Shown: positions 36,908-46,220, counted from the stretch's first letter. The stretch is 64,000 nucleotides of DNA from CAYTEH01 sp964436765 (GCA_964436765.1 CAYTEH010000004.1:4664-68663); one strand, 5' to 3'. Translations and numbers: made by a program. The notes: generated by a model from the letters alone, not told the origin.

Positions 36908-38674
36908 ATGAAAGCATTTATCGCCCTCCTCTCGGCTTCGTGGCGGTACGCCAAAGGCAGGCGCCTGCTCGTCGTGCTGTACGTGTTCATGTTCATCTGC
37001 GCGAACGTCGTGCTGCTGCTGGAACCCATCGCCATCGCGTACCTGCTCAACATCATTCAGACGATGACGACGCAGAGCGACCCGCTCGGGAAGATGATGA
37101 CAGCCTTCGCCTACATGGTGCTGATCCAGGTCGGGTTCTGGGCTTTCCACGGTCCGGCGAGGCTTCTGGAAAATAACACGGCGTTCCACGCGCGCCTCAT
37201 GTTCAAGCATCACCTCTTCCGCATCGTGACATCGCTCCCGGTGCAGTGGCACAAGGACAATCACTCGGGGCAAAGCATCAACAAGATCGCGAAGGCGACC
37301 AACGGACTCTATGGGTTCATCAGTAATGGCTGGCAGTTCATCGAGATGATCATCCGACTCGTGGGCGCGGTGATCGCGCTCTTTCTCATCCTCCCCGCCG
37401 CGGCGGCGATCGCGGTGGCGGTGAGCGCCGTGGCGCTGATCGTGGTGTTCGTCTTCGACGCGTTCCTGCTGAAGCAGTACGAAGCCATCAACGAGCAGGA
37501 CCACTTTGTGGCCTCGGCGCTGCACGATTACGTCACCAACATCATCACGGTCATCACGCTCCGGCTGGAGACGCTCACCCAGAACGAGCTGATCAAGCGC
37601 ATGACGCACTACTTCCCCCTCTATAAGAGGAACAACATGGTCAACGAGTCCAAGTGGTTTCTGACGACGGTGATCGTGTCGCTCATGACGGTGATCGTCC
37701 TCGCTTGGTATTCGTACACGACCCTCAGGGCCGGCCAGGCGATCGTCGCGGGAACGTTCTTCATGCTCTACGACTACCTGCAGAAGATCGGCAACTCCTT
37801 CTATACATTCGCGTGGAAGTACAGCGGCACCATCGAGCAGTACGCCGACCTGCGGGCCGCCGACGGCATCCTCAAAGCCGACCGGAGCGAGCAGAACGCC
37901 AGCCTCTGTCTGCCGACGCACTGGAAGAAGGTGCAGATCACCGGCCTGAAGTTCTCGTACGAAGACGCCGAGAAGAAGCGCCATCATTTGAAAGACATTT
38001 TTCTGACACTGGAAAGGGGGAAGAAAATCGCGCTGGTAGGCGAGAGCGGCAGCGGCAAGAGCACGCTCATGAGCCTCATCCGCGGCCTGCACATGACGGA
38101 TGACGTCACCGTGACTGCGGACGGGAAGAAACTGAAGAAAGGCCTCCGGTGCATCGGCGCGCATGTCACGCTGATCCCCCAGGAACCCGAAATCTTCGCC
38201 AACACCATCGAGTACAACATCACGGTGGATACCGAGCAATCGAAGAAGGACGTGCTGCACTACGTCGAGCTCGCCCGGTTCACGAACGTGCTGAACCGCC
38301 TTCCGAAGGGCCTGAAGACGGACATCGCGGAGAAAGGCGTGAACCTGAGCGGCGGCGAGAAGCAGCGCCTGGCGCTTGCCCGCGGCATCTTCGCTGCGGA
38401 AGAGAGCGACATCATCCTGCTCGACGAGCCCACCAGCTCGGTGGATTCCAAAAACGAACTCGAGATCCACAAGAACATCTTCGGGTACTTCAACGACCGT
38501 TGCGTGATCTCCTCCATCCACCGCCTGCATCTTCTTCCTTTATTCGATGAAGTCTATGTTCTGGAGAAAGGAGAGGTGATCGAGCACGGAACGCCGGAGG
38601 AACTGATGAATGGAAGCGGGCACCTGAGCAAACTGTGGAAGACCTATAATGAGAGCAGGAAGCGGACATCATAA
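36908..38674 (+). CDS. ABC transporter, fused permease-ATPase half-transporter
   Basis: The 588-residue product has an exporter-type membrane domain (about residues 15-310, six helices) and a nucleotide-binding domain (about 345-585) with Walker A GESGSGKST, signature LSGGEKQRLALARG, Walker B DIILLDEPTS and a switch His in SSIHRLHLLP. It should act as a homodimer; the substrate (lipid, peptide or drug) cannot be told. TATGAT lies 12 nt before the ATG. The next-gene spacing and the terminator at 38680 suggest a single-gene unit. Confidence 0.88.
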   Translation: MKAFIALLSASWRYAKGRRLLVVLYVFMFICANVVLLLEPIAIAYLLNIIQTMTTQSDPLGKMMTAFAYMVLIQVGFWAFHGPARLLENNTAFHARLMFKHHLFRIVTSLPVQWHKDNHSGQSINKIAKATNGLYGFISNGWQFIEMIIRLVGAVIALFLILPAAAAIAVAVSAVALIVVFVFDAFLLKQYEAINEQDHFVASALHDYVTNIITVITLRLETLTQNELIKRMTHYFPLYKRNNMVNESKWFLTTVIVSLMTVIVLAWYSYTTLRAGQAIVAGTFFMLYDYLQKIGNSFYTFAWKYSGTIEQYADLRAADGILKADRSEQNASLCLPTHWKKVQITGLKFSYEDAEKKRHHLKDIFLTLERGKKIALVGESGSGKSTLMSLIRGLHMTDDVTVTADGKKLKKGLRCIGAHVTLIPQEPEIFANTIEYNITVDTEQSKKDVLHYVELARFTNVLNRLPKGLKTDIAEKGVNLSGGEKQRLALARGIFAAEESDIILLDEPTSSVDSKNELEIHKNIFGYFNDRCVISSIHRLHLLPLFDEVYVLEKGEVIEHGTPEELMNGSGHLSKLWKTYNESRKRTS

Positions 38675-38679
38675 AAGAA

Positions 38680-38705
38680 GCCCCGTCCTGGACGGGGCGT
38701 TTCGT
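38680..38705 (+). terminator. Rho-independent terminator after the ABC gene
   Basis: GCCCCGTCC-TG-GACGGGGC forms a compact stem followed by a T-rich tract (GTTTCGTTGTT). Confidence 0.8.
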
Positions 38706-38718
38706 TGTTCCAAAGGCG

Positions 38719-38952
38719 TCAGTCGCCTTTCATTCTCTCAATGGCCAGCGCGGCCTCCCCAAAGAGGCCAAAGCAGAGCAGAGCCACCATGCAAGCCGGC
38801 AGGAGGCCCGGCGCCAGCACCAGATGCCGGACCTTCAGGTCACGGGTGAACTTCTAGGCCCAGAGGGCCACGCCCACGTGCCATATGAGGGCGAGGATGC
38901 CAACGAACATCAGCGTCCTCGGCCAATCGATCGACTCGAACCATTCAGACAT
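38719..38952 (-). pseudogene. Small two-helix membrane protein split by an in-frame TAG
   Basis: From ATG 38952, preceded by a strong AAGGAGAG ribosome site, the frame encodes 32 residues (MSEWFESIDWPRTLMFVGIL...) to a TAG at 38854-38856. It then continues in the same frame for 44 codons (KFTRDLKVRHLVLAPGLL...) to a TGA at 38719. Each half holds one hydrophobic helix. The continuous coding character across the TAG suggests a recent nonsense change, a sequencing error or readthrough. No family recognised. The rest of 38706-39071 shows no other gene. Confidence 0.55.
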
Positions 38953-39071
38953 CGGACTCTCCTTATTATTAGAAGGAACAAACGGTTACCCCACGCCTAC
39001 GCGGCACAGGGACCGGGCGACTATAGGGGTTCGTATGCGGCAAATCGATGCTGTTTTTGCTCCACTTGGTG

Positions 39072-39101
39072 TTGACTCGGCCAAGGAACATTCTCTAGAC
39101 T
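39072..39101 (+). promoter_or_regulatory. Sigma70-type promoter of tuf
   Basis: TTGACT (39072-39077) and TAGACT (39096-39101) have an 18-nt spacer. The predicted leader is about 60 nt, with no clear Shine-Dalgarno site before the ATG. Confidence 0.65.
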
Positions 39102-39167
39102 CTCCGGGCTCTCAGAAGCTATTATTCACGGGAGTTTCTTTTTTCTCCCCCTTTACCCTCCTTTCGT

Positions 39168-40349
<1,182 letters not shown>

Positions 40350-40356
40350 TCCCCGT

Positions 40357-40391
40357 CCCGTAGAGACGCGCCTCCGGCGCGTCTCTACGGG
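40357..40391. repeat. Perfect 16-bp palindrome, GTAGAGACG family
   Basis: Arms CCCGTAGAGACGCGCC and its complement flank TCC. It lies 8 nt after the tuf stop and shares the outer GTAGAGACG with 33073-33107. It may end or attenuate tuf transcription before rpsJ. Confidence 0.9.
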
Positions 40392-40435
40392 GTCCGGTTG
40401 ATCATCACCTCCTCTGCTCTTTCACCCCCAGCCCC

Positions 40436-40870
40436 ATGACGCCTACCGCCAAGAAACCGTCCGTTACAAAGAAGGCCCCCGCCAAGAAGGCGACGGCCAA
40501 AGGTTCCGCCGCGAAGGCGTCCGCCGACGATAAAGCGGTCGCACACAAAAAAGAGGAGAAGTCCGAACCCCGCATCAGGATCCGCCTGAGCGCCTTTGAC
40601 CATACGGTTCTCGACGAAGCCGCGCAGAAGATCGTGGAGACGGCCGAGCGCAGCGGCGCAGTGGTCCACGGCCCGATCCCCCTCCCCACGAAGATCCGCA
40701 AATTCACGGTGAACCGCTCGACCTTCGTGCACAAAGACGCGCGCGACCAGTTCGAGATGCGCACGCACCGCCGCTTGATCGACCTCACCGAGACGACCTT
40801 CAAGACGGTCGAGAGCCTCCAGGGCCTCTCGCTCGCCTCCGGCGTGGAGATCGAGATCAAGATGAGCTAA
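40436..40870 (+). CDS. rpsJ: 30S ribosomal protein S10 with Lys/Ala-rich N-terminal extension
   Basis: Residues 45-144 are a normal S10 (RIRIRLSAFDHTVLDEAAQKI, GPIPLPTKIRKFTVNRSTFV, FEMRTHRRLIDL). Residues 1-44 are an added basic tail of PAKKATAKGSAAK type, similar to histone-H1-like or ribosomal-protein tails. S10 binds 16S rRNA in the head and also pairs with NusB in antitermination; nusB lies nearby at 42647. No rplC or other S10-operon genes follow, so the operon is broken here. Confidence 0.93.
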   Translation: MTPTAKKPSVTKKAPAKKATAKGSAAKASADDKAVAHKKEEKSEPRIRIRLSAFDHTVLDEAAQKIVETAERSGAVVHGPIPLPTKIRKFTVNRSTFVHKDARDQFEMRTHRRLIDLTETTFKTVESLQGLSLASGVEIEIKMS

Positions 40871-40874
40871 ATTT

Positions 40875-40990
40875 CGTGGAAGAGAAACCTACGGCTCCCA
40901 GCGACAAGCTCTTGAGCGAAGCGAGAGGCTTGACGCGCAGTCCCTTCAGGGATTTCCCTCCCACGGACCCTCCTTTCCCTAAGAGGTATG
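40875..40990. repeat. Dispersed repeat related to the mutY palindrome
   Basis: It begins CGTGGAAGAGAAACCTACGG and ends CCCACGGACCCTCCTTTCCC, matching the two ends of the element within mutY, with about 60 extra bases between. The following 40991-41060 contains a second REP-like piece (CCCTTCGTCAGGCTCAGGG). Confidence 0.7.
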
Positions 40991-41082
40991 CCTCCAGGCA
41001 GGCCCTTCGTCAGGCTCAGGGTAAACTCGCCTGCCTTCGGCATCGTTGTTTAATACTATGGAATTTGTGCTATCATGCACGC

Positions 41083-41454
41083 ATGACAGAACCAGTCGAA
41101 CTCCCCAAAAAGACTGCACGCAAAGCTCCTGGCGAGGTAAAGGATGAACGAGGAAAGAGCCGCAACGAGGATGTAAATTACGATTTCAACGACGAGAAGC
41201 GCGGCCTCGCATCCAACGTCGAAAAGGGTCAGACGCGCGATTCGCTGGCGGCTCATGCGGAAGAAGTGGAAGCGAGAAAACTGGAAGCAGATTTTGAGAG
41301 AACGATCAAAAAGGAGCTGAAGAAGCCAGGCCAGACACCCAAAACGGTCTTTGAGGGGCTCCGGCGCGAAATCGGGACCGTGCCGGACTCTGACAGCGCC
41401 CTGAAGATCCTCGCGAAACTCGAAGGGAAGTATCTGGATCAGAACAAGGCCTGA
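41083..41454 (+). CDS. Hypothetical charged protein
   Basis: The 123-residue product is Lys/Glu-rich, probably disordered at the N-terminus (TEPVELPKKTARKAPGE) and helical afterwards (KLEADFERTIKKELKK). TATCAT at 41071-41076 lies 6 nt before the ATG. The frame is open upstream to 40876, but that part is translated repeat DNA, so I reject the longer start. No family recognised. Confidence 0.6.
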   Translation: MTEPVELPKKTARKAPGEVKDERGKSRNEDVNYDFNDEKRGLASNVEKGQTRDSLAAHAEEVEARKLEADFERTIKKELKKPGQTPKTVFEGLRREIGTVPDSDSALKILAKLEGKYLDQNKA

Positions 41455-41457
41455 GGG

Positions 41458-41859
41458 TCACTTACACCGTCGTAAGTCAAACCACAGGAACGGGGCCGGT
41501 TTTGCGAAGACGTGCTTCGTCGTCTTGGGCGGGTACGGCGTGCCCGAGAGGCCTGTCTCGATCACCGATTGCTTCGTGACGGGAATATCGGGCCGGCGGG
41601 GCAGGACGGAGATGCTCCGGTCCGCGAGGTAATCGACCTCAAAACACGGCACACGCGTACAACCGAGCTCACGAAAGACGGAGTAGCGGTGATGCCCGTC
41701 AAGGATCACCTTCGAATGACGATCTATCCAGATGGGCTGGAGCCGGATCCGGTCGCGGCGGAGGCGCGATGCGAACCGCGCGAACGCGGCGAATTTCTTC
41801 TCCTTGATCTCCTCGTGCGGCTTCAGTTCGCCGATGGGTACGTAGGTGACGGCCGGCAT
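41458..41859 (-). CDS. ParB/sulfiredoxin-fold protein, SerK/SbnI-like
   Basis: The 133-residue product has the ParB-like core PIGELKPHEEI and VILDGHHRYSVFRELGCTRVPCFEVDY. The downstream signature VTKQSVIETGLSGTPYPPKTTKHVF resembles archaeal serine kinase SerK and staphylococcal SbnI, which phosphorylate free serine. The family match is from motif memory. Catalysis is inferred, and a nucleoid or DNA-binding ParB role is less likely because the HTH is absent. ATG 41859 follows the rnc stop by 1 nt (TGATATG), so translation is coupled to rnc. Confidence 0.6.
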   Translation of the reverse strand: MPAVTYVPIGELKPHEEIKEKKFAAFARFASRLRRDRIRLQPIWIDRHSKVILDGHHRYSVFRELGCTRVPCFEVDYLADRSISVLPRRPDIPVTKQSVIETGLSGTPYPPKTTKHVFAKPAPFLWFDLRRCK

Positions 41860-41860
41860 A

Positions 41861-42553
41861 TCATTTCCAGTTTTTGACCTTGAGACCGGCATTGGCTGCG
41901 GCAGTCTCCGCCTTCTGCTTGCTGTTCCCCTTCCCCTGCGCGACTTTCTCGGTACCGATGTACACCGCGCAGATAAACTGCTTGTCGTGATCGGGGCCGG
42001 TTTCCTCCATCACCTCGTAGTGCGGCGTAATACCCATGAGTTCCTGCGCCTTTTCCTGGAACACGCTTTTTTCATCGCGGTGCTTGCCCTGGGCAAGAAG
42101 ATTCTGGAGATTGCGGAGGATGAACTGCTCGCAGAACCGCTTGGCGACATCGAAGCCCTTATCTAAATAAATGGCTCCAATCAGCGCTTCCAGTGCATTT
42201 GCAAGGGTCGAAGCTTTTGTGCGGCCCGCGCTGGCTTCCTCGCCCTTGCTCATGAAGAGGTACTCCCCCAGCCCGATGGACTCGGCGACTTCGGCCAGGT
42301 GATCGCCCTGCACAAGCGCCGACCGCCAGTTGGTGAGTTCGCCTTCGGCCTTGTCCGATAGCTGGAACAAGTACTCGGTCGCGGCAAGCTCGAGCACGGC
42401 GTCCCCTAAAAACTCAAGACGCTCATTATTGCCAAACGATCGCGACTCGCGCACAGCCGACCGGTGTACCAGTGCCTGCTGCAGCAGATCCTTCTTTTTG
42501 AACTGGACGCCGATGGCAGCCTGCAATTTGTCGAGTGATGGCGGATGACTCAT
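41861..42553 (-). CDS. rnc: Ribonuclease III
   Basis: RNase III cuts double-stranded RNA in rRNA and mRNA maturation. The 230-residue product has the signature NNERLEFLGDAVLEL, the metal-site region STLANALEALIGAIYLD (the Glu is kept; the Asp of E. coli LAD is Asn here) and a C-terminal dsRNA-binding domain (VAQGKGNSKQKAETAAANAGL). TACACT lies 7 nt before ATG 42553 (leaderless type). It is in the common rnc-nusB neighbourhood with a GGGTTA repeat between the two. Confidence 0.95.
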   Translation of the reverse strand: MSHPPSLDKLQAAIGVQFKKKDLLQQALVHRSAVRESRSFGNNERLEFLGDAVLELAATEYLFQLSDKAEGELTNWRSALVQGDHLAEVAESIGLGEYLFMSKGEEASAGRTKASTLANALEALIGAIYLDKGFDVAKRFCEQFILRNLQNLLAQGKHRDEKSVFQEKAQELMGITPHYEVMEETGPDHDKQFICAVYIGTEKVAQGKGNSKQKAETAAANAGLKVKNWK

Positions 42554-42570
42554 CAATGGAAGTGTAGTCG

Positions 42571-42647
42571 AGGGTTGGGGGTAGGGCTAGGGTTAGGGTT
42601 TTCCAAACTATCTTCAAAAAACCTAACCCCAACCCAAACCCTGTCCC
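42571..42647. repeat. GGGTTA-family inverted word repeat
   Basis: The left arm 42571-42600 has GGGTTGGGGGTAGGGCTAG and GGGTTAGGG words; the right arm 42616-42647 has CCTAACCCCAACCCAAACCC. It fills the nusB-rnc intergenic space and touches both the nusB stop and the rnc promoter. Confidence 0.8.
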
Positions 42648-43051
42648 TATTTCGCATGCGCAATCGCATTCAGCACCCCATTGACGAATTTCCCGCTCTC
42701 TTCCGTCCCGTATTCCTTGGCAATCTCAATGGCTTCGTTCATCACCACCGCGGCAGGAGCATCTTTGTGATAGAGTAGCTCGTACGCGCCAACCAGGAGG
42801 ATGGAACGGGAAATCGGATCCATGCGTTCGAGCGGCCATTGCGGTGCGCGCTCCTGCACCGCCTTCTTGAGATCCTGCTCCTTCTCCAAAACGCCTTTGA
42901 GGACCGTCAGCGCGAAATCATGATCGAACTCACCGATCTCCCCTGCATCGCGCGCAAGCGCGACGGCAGGCTCATCCATCGCCGGGTGTTTCTCGCGCTC
43001 AAACAGAACCTGCATGACCGCAATCCGCGAAACGTGTCTTTTTCTAGCCAT
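42647..43051 (-). CDS. nusB: Transcription antitermination factor NusB
   Basis: NusB forms a complex with S10 that promotes rRNA antitermination. The 134-residue product has the all-helical NusB pattern: MARKRHVSRIAVMQVLFERE, RMDPISRSILLVGAYELLYH, APAAVVMNEAIEIAKEYG and KFVNGVLNAIA. Just upstream an overlapping frame encodes the same first 13 residues with other codons (43044-43154). Its TAG overlaps the nusB ATG (ATGGCTAG). Confidence 0.93.
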   Translation of the reverse strand: MARKRHVSRIAVMQVLFEREKHPAMDEPAVALARDAGEIGEFDHDFALTVLKGVLEKEQDLKKAVQERAPQWPLERMDPISRSILLVGAYELLYHKDAPAAVVMNEAIEIAKEYGTEESGKFVNGVLNAIAHAK

Positions 43052-43154
43052 AGTATAGTTGGGAGAATGTCATCCCGAGTAGCTCCGAGCCGAGCGAGGA
43101 GCGTATCGAGGGATGCATCACTGCGATCCGGGAGACGTGACGTTTGCGGGCCAT
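43044..43154 (-). other. Upstream ORF repeating the nusB N-terminus
   Basis: A 36-codon frame starts MARKRHVSRIAVM, exactly the start of NusB, and then runs into REP-like sequence (HPSIRSSLGSELLG...) and stops inside the nusB start codon region. It has its own leaderless-type box (TATCAT, 6 nt before its ATG), whereas the nusB ATG at 43051 does not. At the DNA level the two N-termini differ at many synonymous positions. Confidence 0.65.
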
Positions 43155-43290
43155 GCGCTAATGATAGCAGAAAATGCAGGACTGTCATGGTGATGGCTCG
43201 AGGCGCTTCGACGCTCCTCGTCATGACACATGCAAATACAGGCTGTCATGGTGAAGTGCGAGTCCGCCGGGCGGACGAGCCTCGATCCAT
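43071..43290. repeat. Cluster of REP-like dispersed repeats
   Basis: It includes a CATCCCGAGTAGC...GAGGGATG element (43071-43117) and two copies starting TGTCATGGTGA (43191 and 43243) that contain short hairpins (GTCCGCCGGGCGGAC). Other copies of the TGTCATGGTGA family start near 49153 (minus) and 51250. Confidence 0.7.
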
Positions 43291-43294
43291 GACC

Positions 43295-43480
43295 TCACGC
43301 CTTGACCCTCGTGATCTTCGTGAGCGCCTTGTCGGCCTTGTTCTTCTTCTCGGCCTTCACCGAGTACGGCGAGTTCTGGCGATCCTGGAGGCGCTTGACC
43401 TCGTGGAGGATATACACGCTGTGCTGGCGCCGTCCCGCGGACTTCGCCTTGCGCTTCTTTGGTGTTGGCTTCTTACCCAT
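43295..43480 (-). CDS. Small basic protein, possibly ribosomal protein L32
   Basis: The 61-residue product is strongly basic and begins GKKPTPKKRKAKSAGRRQHS, which follows the P-K-K/R-R...K-S...R-R-x-H pattern at the start of bL32. Position also fits, since rpmF often lies upstream of nusB/rnc in this lineage. The rest lacks the L32 zinc cysteines, so this could instead be another small basic RNA-binding protein. Confidence 0.5.
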   Translation of the reverse strand: MGKKPTPKKRKAKSAGRRQHSVYILHEVKRLQDRQNSPYSVKAEKKNKADKALTKITRVKA

Positions 43481-43526
43481 AGCCCGGAAAGGGTACAGAT
43501 TCGGCAGGAGGTAGTAAAGCCCAATT

Positions 43527-43623
43527 TGGGCAAGGGTTAGGGCTAGGGTTAGGGCGAAAGGCAGATACGGCTCTCGTTATCGTCATTGTTTCCACTTCTA
43601 ACCTAAACCCTAATCCTGGCCCT
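43527..43623. repeat. GGGTTA-family inverted word repeat
   Basis: The left arm 43527-43556 (AAGGGTTAGGGCTAGGG and following) and right arm 43595-43623 (CTAACCTAAACCCTAATCC) lie between divergent genes. Position between promoters argues against a pure terminator role for the family. Confidence 0.75.
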
Positions 43624-43694
43624 TCTATAAGCCATTCTTCCCGCTTTCGTCCGATGCCTTTTCCTGCTATAATACTTGGATTTACGGCTTTCCT

Positions 43695-44570
43695 GTGCGC
43701 AAGACCCTCTTTGCCCTCCTCCCGGCCGTCCTTGCCCTCTCCTGCTCCCTGGTGCCGGAAACGGCGCTGGCGAACCATGTGGCCGGCCACTGGGGCATCG
43801 ACACGAGCTGGTCCAGCACCATTTGCAACATCGTCCCCTGCAACGGCACGGGAGTGGGCGCGACCGGCCTGGCCAACTACCTGCTGACCAAAATCATCAA
43901 GGCGCTGCAGATCGGTTTTGTGGCAGCGGCGGTGTTCTACCTGTTTACGGCGGCCCGCTGGATGGTGATGTTCCCGGAACAAGATGACATGGTACGGCAG
44001 GGCCGCTCGACCTTCATTTATACCATCGCCGGTGCGGCAGTGGTCTCCATCGCGCAGTGGGTAGCGGACGCCTTCGCGCCTGGCAGCACGGGATCGAACA
44101 TCGTGGTGAACACCACGCCGCTCAACAACACCTTCGATAACGTGCTCTTCTTCTTCCGCATGGTCCTCTCGATCCTGCTGGTGGTGAACATCGTCATCCA
44201 GGGCATCCGCCTCATCGTCTCGCAGGGCGAAAGCGACCAGATCGACAAAGCGCGCAAGCGCCTGATTCAGGGATTCATCGGCGTCGGACTCGTGATGCTT
44301 GCAAACGTCGTGACGGTCTCGGTGAACCCGCAGGCAGGGCAGATCAGCGACCTCGCCATCCAGATCGCGGGTATCGCGAACTACCTGCTCACCATCCTCA
44401 GTTTCATGTGCGTGGTCACCATCATCCTGGCGGGCGTGTTCCTGATTCTGTCGGTGGAGGATTCCCTCAAGGACAAGGCTAAAACCATCATCAAGACGGC
44501 TGTCGTGGCGCTCGTGGCGATCATCGTCTCGTACGCGCTCGTGAACACCGTCATCGCTTTCGGCACATGA
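43695..44570 (+). CDS. Exported membrane protein with three pilin-like modules
   Basis: The start is GTG 43695, with TATAAT at about 43668. After a signal peptide (about 1-26), the 291-residue product has three tandem modules, each of two hydrophobic helices separated by a charged loop: EQDDMVRQGRSTFIYTIAG, GESDQIDKARKRLIQGFIG and EDSLKDKAKTIIKTAVV. This is the layout of TrbC/VirB2-type T4SS pilins as found singly in CPR genomes. The stop overlaps the start of the next gene (ATGA). Assembly into a surface or secretion structure is inference. Confidence 0.7.
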   Translation: MRKTLFALLPAVLALSCSLVPETALANHVAGHWGIDTSWSSTICNIVPCNGTGVGATGLANYLLTKIIKALQIGFVAAAVFYLFTAARWMVMFPEQDDMVRQGRSTFIYTIAGAAVVSIAQWVADAFAPGSTGSNIVVNTTPLNNTFDNVLFFFRMVLSILLVVNIVIQGIRLIVSQGESDQIDKARKRLIQGFIGVGLVMLANVVTVSVNPQAGQISDLAIQIAGIANYLLTILSFMCVVTIILAGVFLILSVEDSLKDKAKTIIKTAVVALVAIIVSYALVNTVIAFGT

Positions 44571-45496
44571 AAAAACTCCTCGCCCTCACCGGCCTCGCAT
44601 TCCTTGCACTGACGCTGATCCCGGCACCCGCCGCGCATGCGGATCCGAACACGCTCATCAACAACACCTACAGCAGCGTCGGAGGACTCCTGCCCGCATT
44701 CCCCAGCACGCCCGAATATATCAACTGCGACCAGGTGCAGGGCGGCGCCTGCGGCTTCGTACTGCTGGCGCAATTCGTCGTGGGCAAATTCCGCCCCATC
44801 CTCACCATCGTCGGCGCGCTCGTCATCACCATCCTCGGCGTGCACATGCTCATCGGCCAGGAGGATGACCGTCTGGAAAAGACGCGCGTCGCCATGACGG
44901 CGCTCATTTCGGGTCTCGTGATGCTCTATATCATCGACCCGTTCATCGCTGCGTTCTACGGTTCACAGGGCGACGTGCTCACAAGCCAGTCGAATATCCA
45001 GGCATCCGTGGATAACATCATCAGCCCGGAACTGGGCGGGCTCATCAACTGGGTCCTCACGATCGTGGCGAGCCTTGCCATCCTCATCATCGTCATCAAT
45101 GCGTTCAAAGCGGTGCTGAAAGGCGGCAGCGACGATGGCATCGCAAGCATCCGCAAAACGCTCATCAGCGTGGCGGCAGGCATCATTCTGCTTGTCGTGC
45201 GCATCACCATCGCCGATAGGTTCATCGCGCGCGCGGGAACCGACGTCGCACCGGGCCCGATTGCCGGCGTCCTCGGGATCGTCGTCTCGGTGGTCACGTT
45301 CCTGCTCGGGTTCCTGGCGCTCGCGGCGGTGGCGGTGGTGATTTACTCCGGCGTGATGATGCTCTTCTCCTTCGGCAAGGAGGAACCGTGGCAGAAGACC
45401 AAAGCGCTCCTCGGCCGCTCCCTCCTCGGTTTCGTCGTGATCTTCCTGAGCCTCACGCTCGTCAAGTTCGTCATCGCCCCGTCGATCGGAAGCTGA
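44567..45496 (+). CDS. Second exported membrane protein with three pilin-like modules
   Basis: The 309-residue product has a signal peptide (MKKLLALTGLAFLALTLIP...HA), then a Cys-containing external segment (about 40-60), then three two-helix modules with charged loops: GQEDDRLEKTRVAMTALISG, GGSDDGIASIRKTLISVAAG and GKEEPWQKTKALLGRSLLG. It overlaps the preceding gene by 4 nt, so the two are co-translated. It is paralogous in architecture but strongly diverged, which implies an old duplication and distinct roles, perhaps partner subunits. Confidence 0.7.
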   Translation: MKKLLALTGLAFLALTLIPAPAAHADPNTLINNTYSSVGGLLPAFPSTPEYINCDQVQGGACGFVLLAQFVVGKFRPILTIVGALVITILGVHMLIGQEDDRLEKTRVAMTALISGLVMLYIIDPFIAAFYGSQGDVLTSQSNIQASVDNIISPELGGLINWVLTIVASLAILIIVINAFKAVLKGGSDDGIASIRKTLISVAAGIILLVVRITIADRFIARAGTDVAPGPIAGVLGIVVSVVTFLLGFLALAAVAVVIYSGVMMLFSFGKEEPWQKTKALLGRSLLGFVVIFLSLTLVKFVIAPSIGS

Positions 45497-45551
45497 GGTG
45501 GACGGGCCACATGGAGCGGGTTACCGTATGCATATCCCCTCCCCCTTCCGC

Positions 45552-46220
45552 ATGCGTACGTCTTTCAAGCTGCTTGCCGCGTCCCTGCTCCTGCTGACCG
45601 GCTCCCCCGTCTCCCTCGCACGCGTCTATCCGCGCGAGTTCATGCAGATTCACCCGGCGCAGGAGCGTGGCAGGGCGGCTCCCGCGTACGAATGGACCAC
45701 GGGGACGGATACGCCGTACATAACGACGGACATAGAAAACGGCCAGCTCACGCGGGGCGAGTTCATCACGGCCATCGCCACGCGCCTCTACGGCACGGAC
45801 AGTCTCCGGCATTGTTTCGACCAGCTTGCCCGCGCCACAGACGCGCAATTCCGCCTTCTCTTCACCGACCTGGCTGTGGATTCCCCGTACGCGGAAGCGG
45901 CCTGCGCCGGACTCCATAACGGCTGGCTCCGCGGCAATCCCGACGGCTCGCTGCGCCCCGATGCAGTCATTTCTGCGGCCGAGGCGACTGCCATCATCGC
46001 GCGCATCTCCCCCGAAATGTCCGCCCTCAAGCGTCCCCTCAGACGCAACGAAGTCTGGTATGGCCCCTCGTGGGAAGCGTTCGTCGCAGTCACAGGACTG
46101 AACATGAAGCCGGGTGATCACGTCACAGGTACGCACCTGCGCGAATGGCTCTGCTCTCTCAGCAAGGGCACGTCTCTCACCCTCGATCCGATGGACGAAT
46201 GTGCCGGGTGGGGGTACTGA
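45552..46220 (+). CDS. Exported S-layer-homology (SLH)-like protein
   Basis: ATG 45552 gives a signal peptide (MRTSFKLLAASLLLLTGSPV); ATG 45528 is also possible. The 222-residue product contains one recognisable SLH-like unit: LTRGEFITAIATRLYG, FTDLAVDSPYAEAACAGLHN and GWLRGNPDGSLRPDAVIS. SLH units bind cell-wall polymers. It follows the triple-pilin genes by 55 nt and may anchor their product (inference). Its 3' end overlaps the 3' end of folP on the other strand by 44 nt. Confidence 0.65.
   Translation: MRTSFKLLAASLLLLTGSPVSLARVYPREFMQIHPAQERGRAAPAYEWTTGTDTPYITTDIENGQLTRGEFITAIATRLYGTDSLRHCFDQLARATDAQFRLLFTDLAVDSPYAEAACAGLHNGWLRGNPDGSLRPDAVISAAEATAIIARISPEMSALKRPLRRNEVWYGPSWEAFVAVTGLNMKPGDHVTGTHLREWLCSLSKGTSLTLDPMDECAGWGY

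Noticed and set aside
36902..38530. 542-codon minus-strand frame opposite the ABC transporter
   Set aside because: It is a His/Arg/Asp-rich shadow of the transporter frame, which has all ABC motifs.
38719..38952. Recoding of TAG as sense across the genome
   Set aside because: Other genes here end at TAG (nusB at 42647 and the last gene at 63903), so a global reassignment is not supported.
40876..41082. N-terminal extension of the 41083 protein by 69 residues
   Set aside because: The extension is a translation of dispersed repeat DNA, and a leaderless-type -10 box directly precedes ATG 41083.
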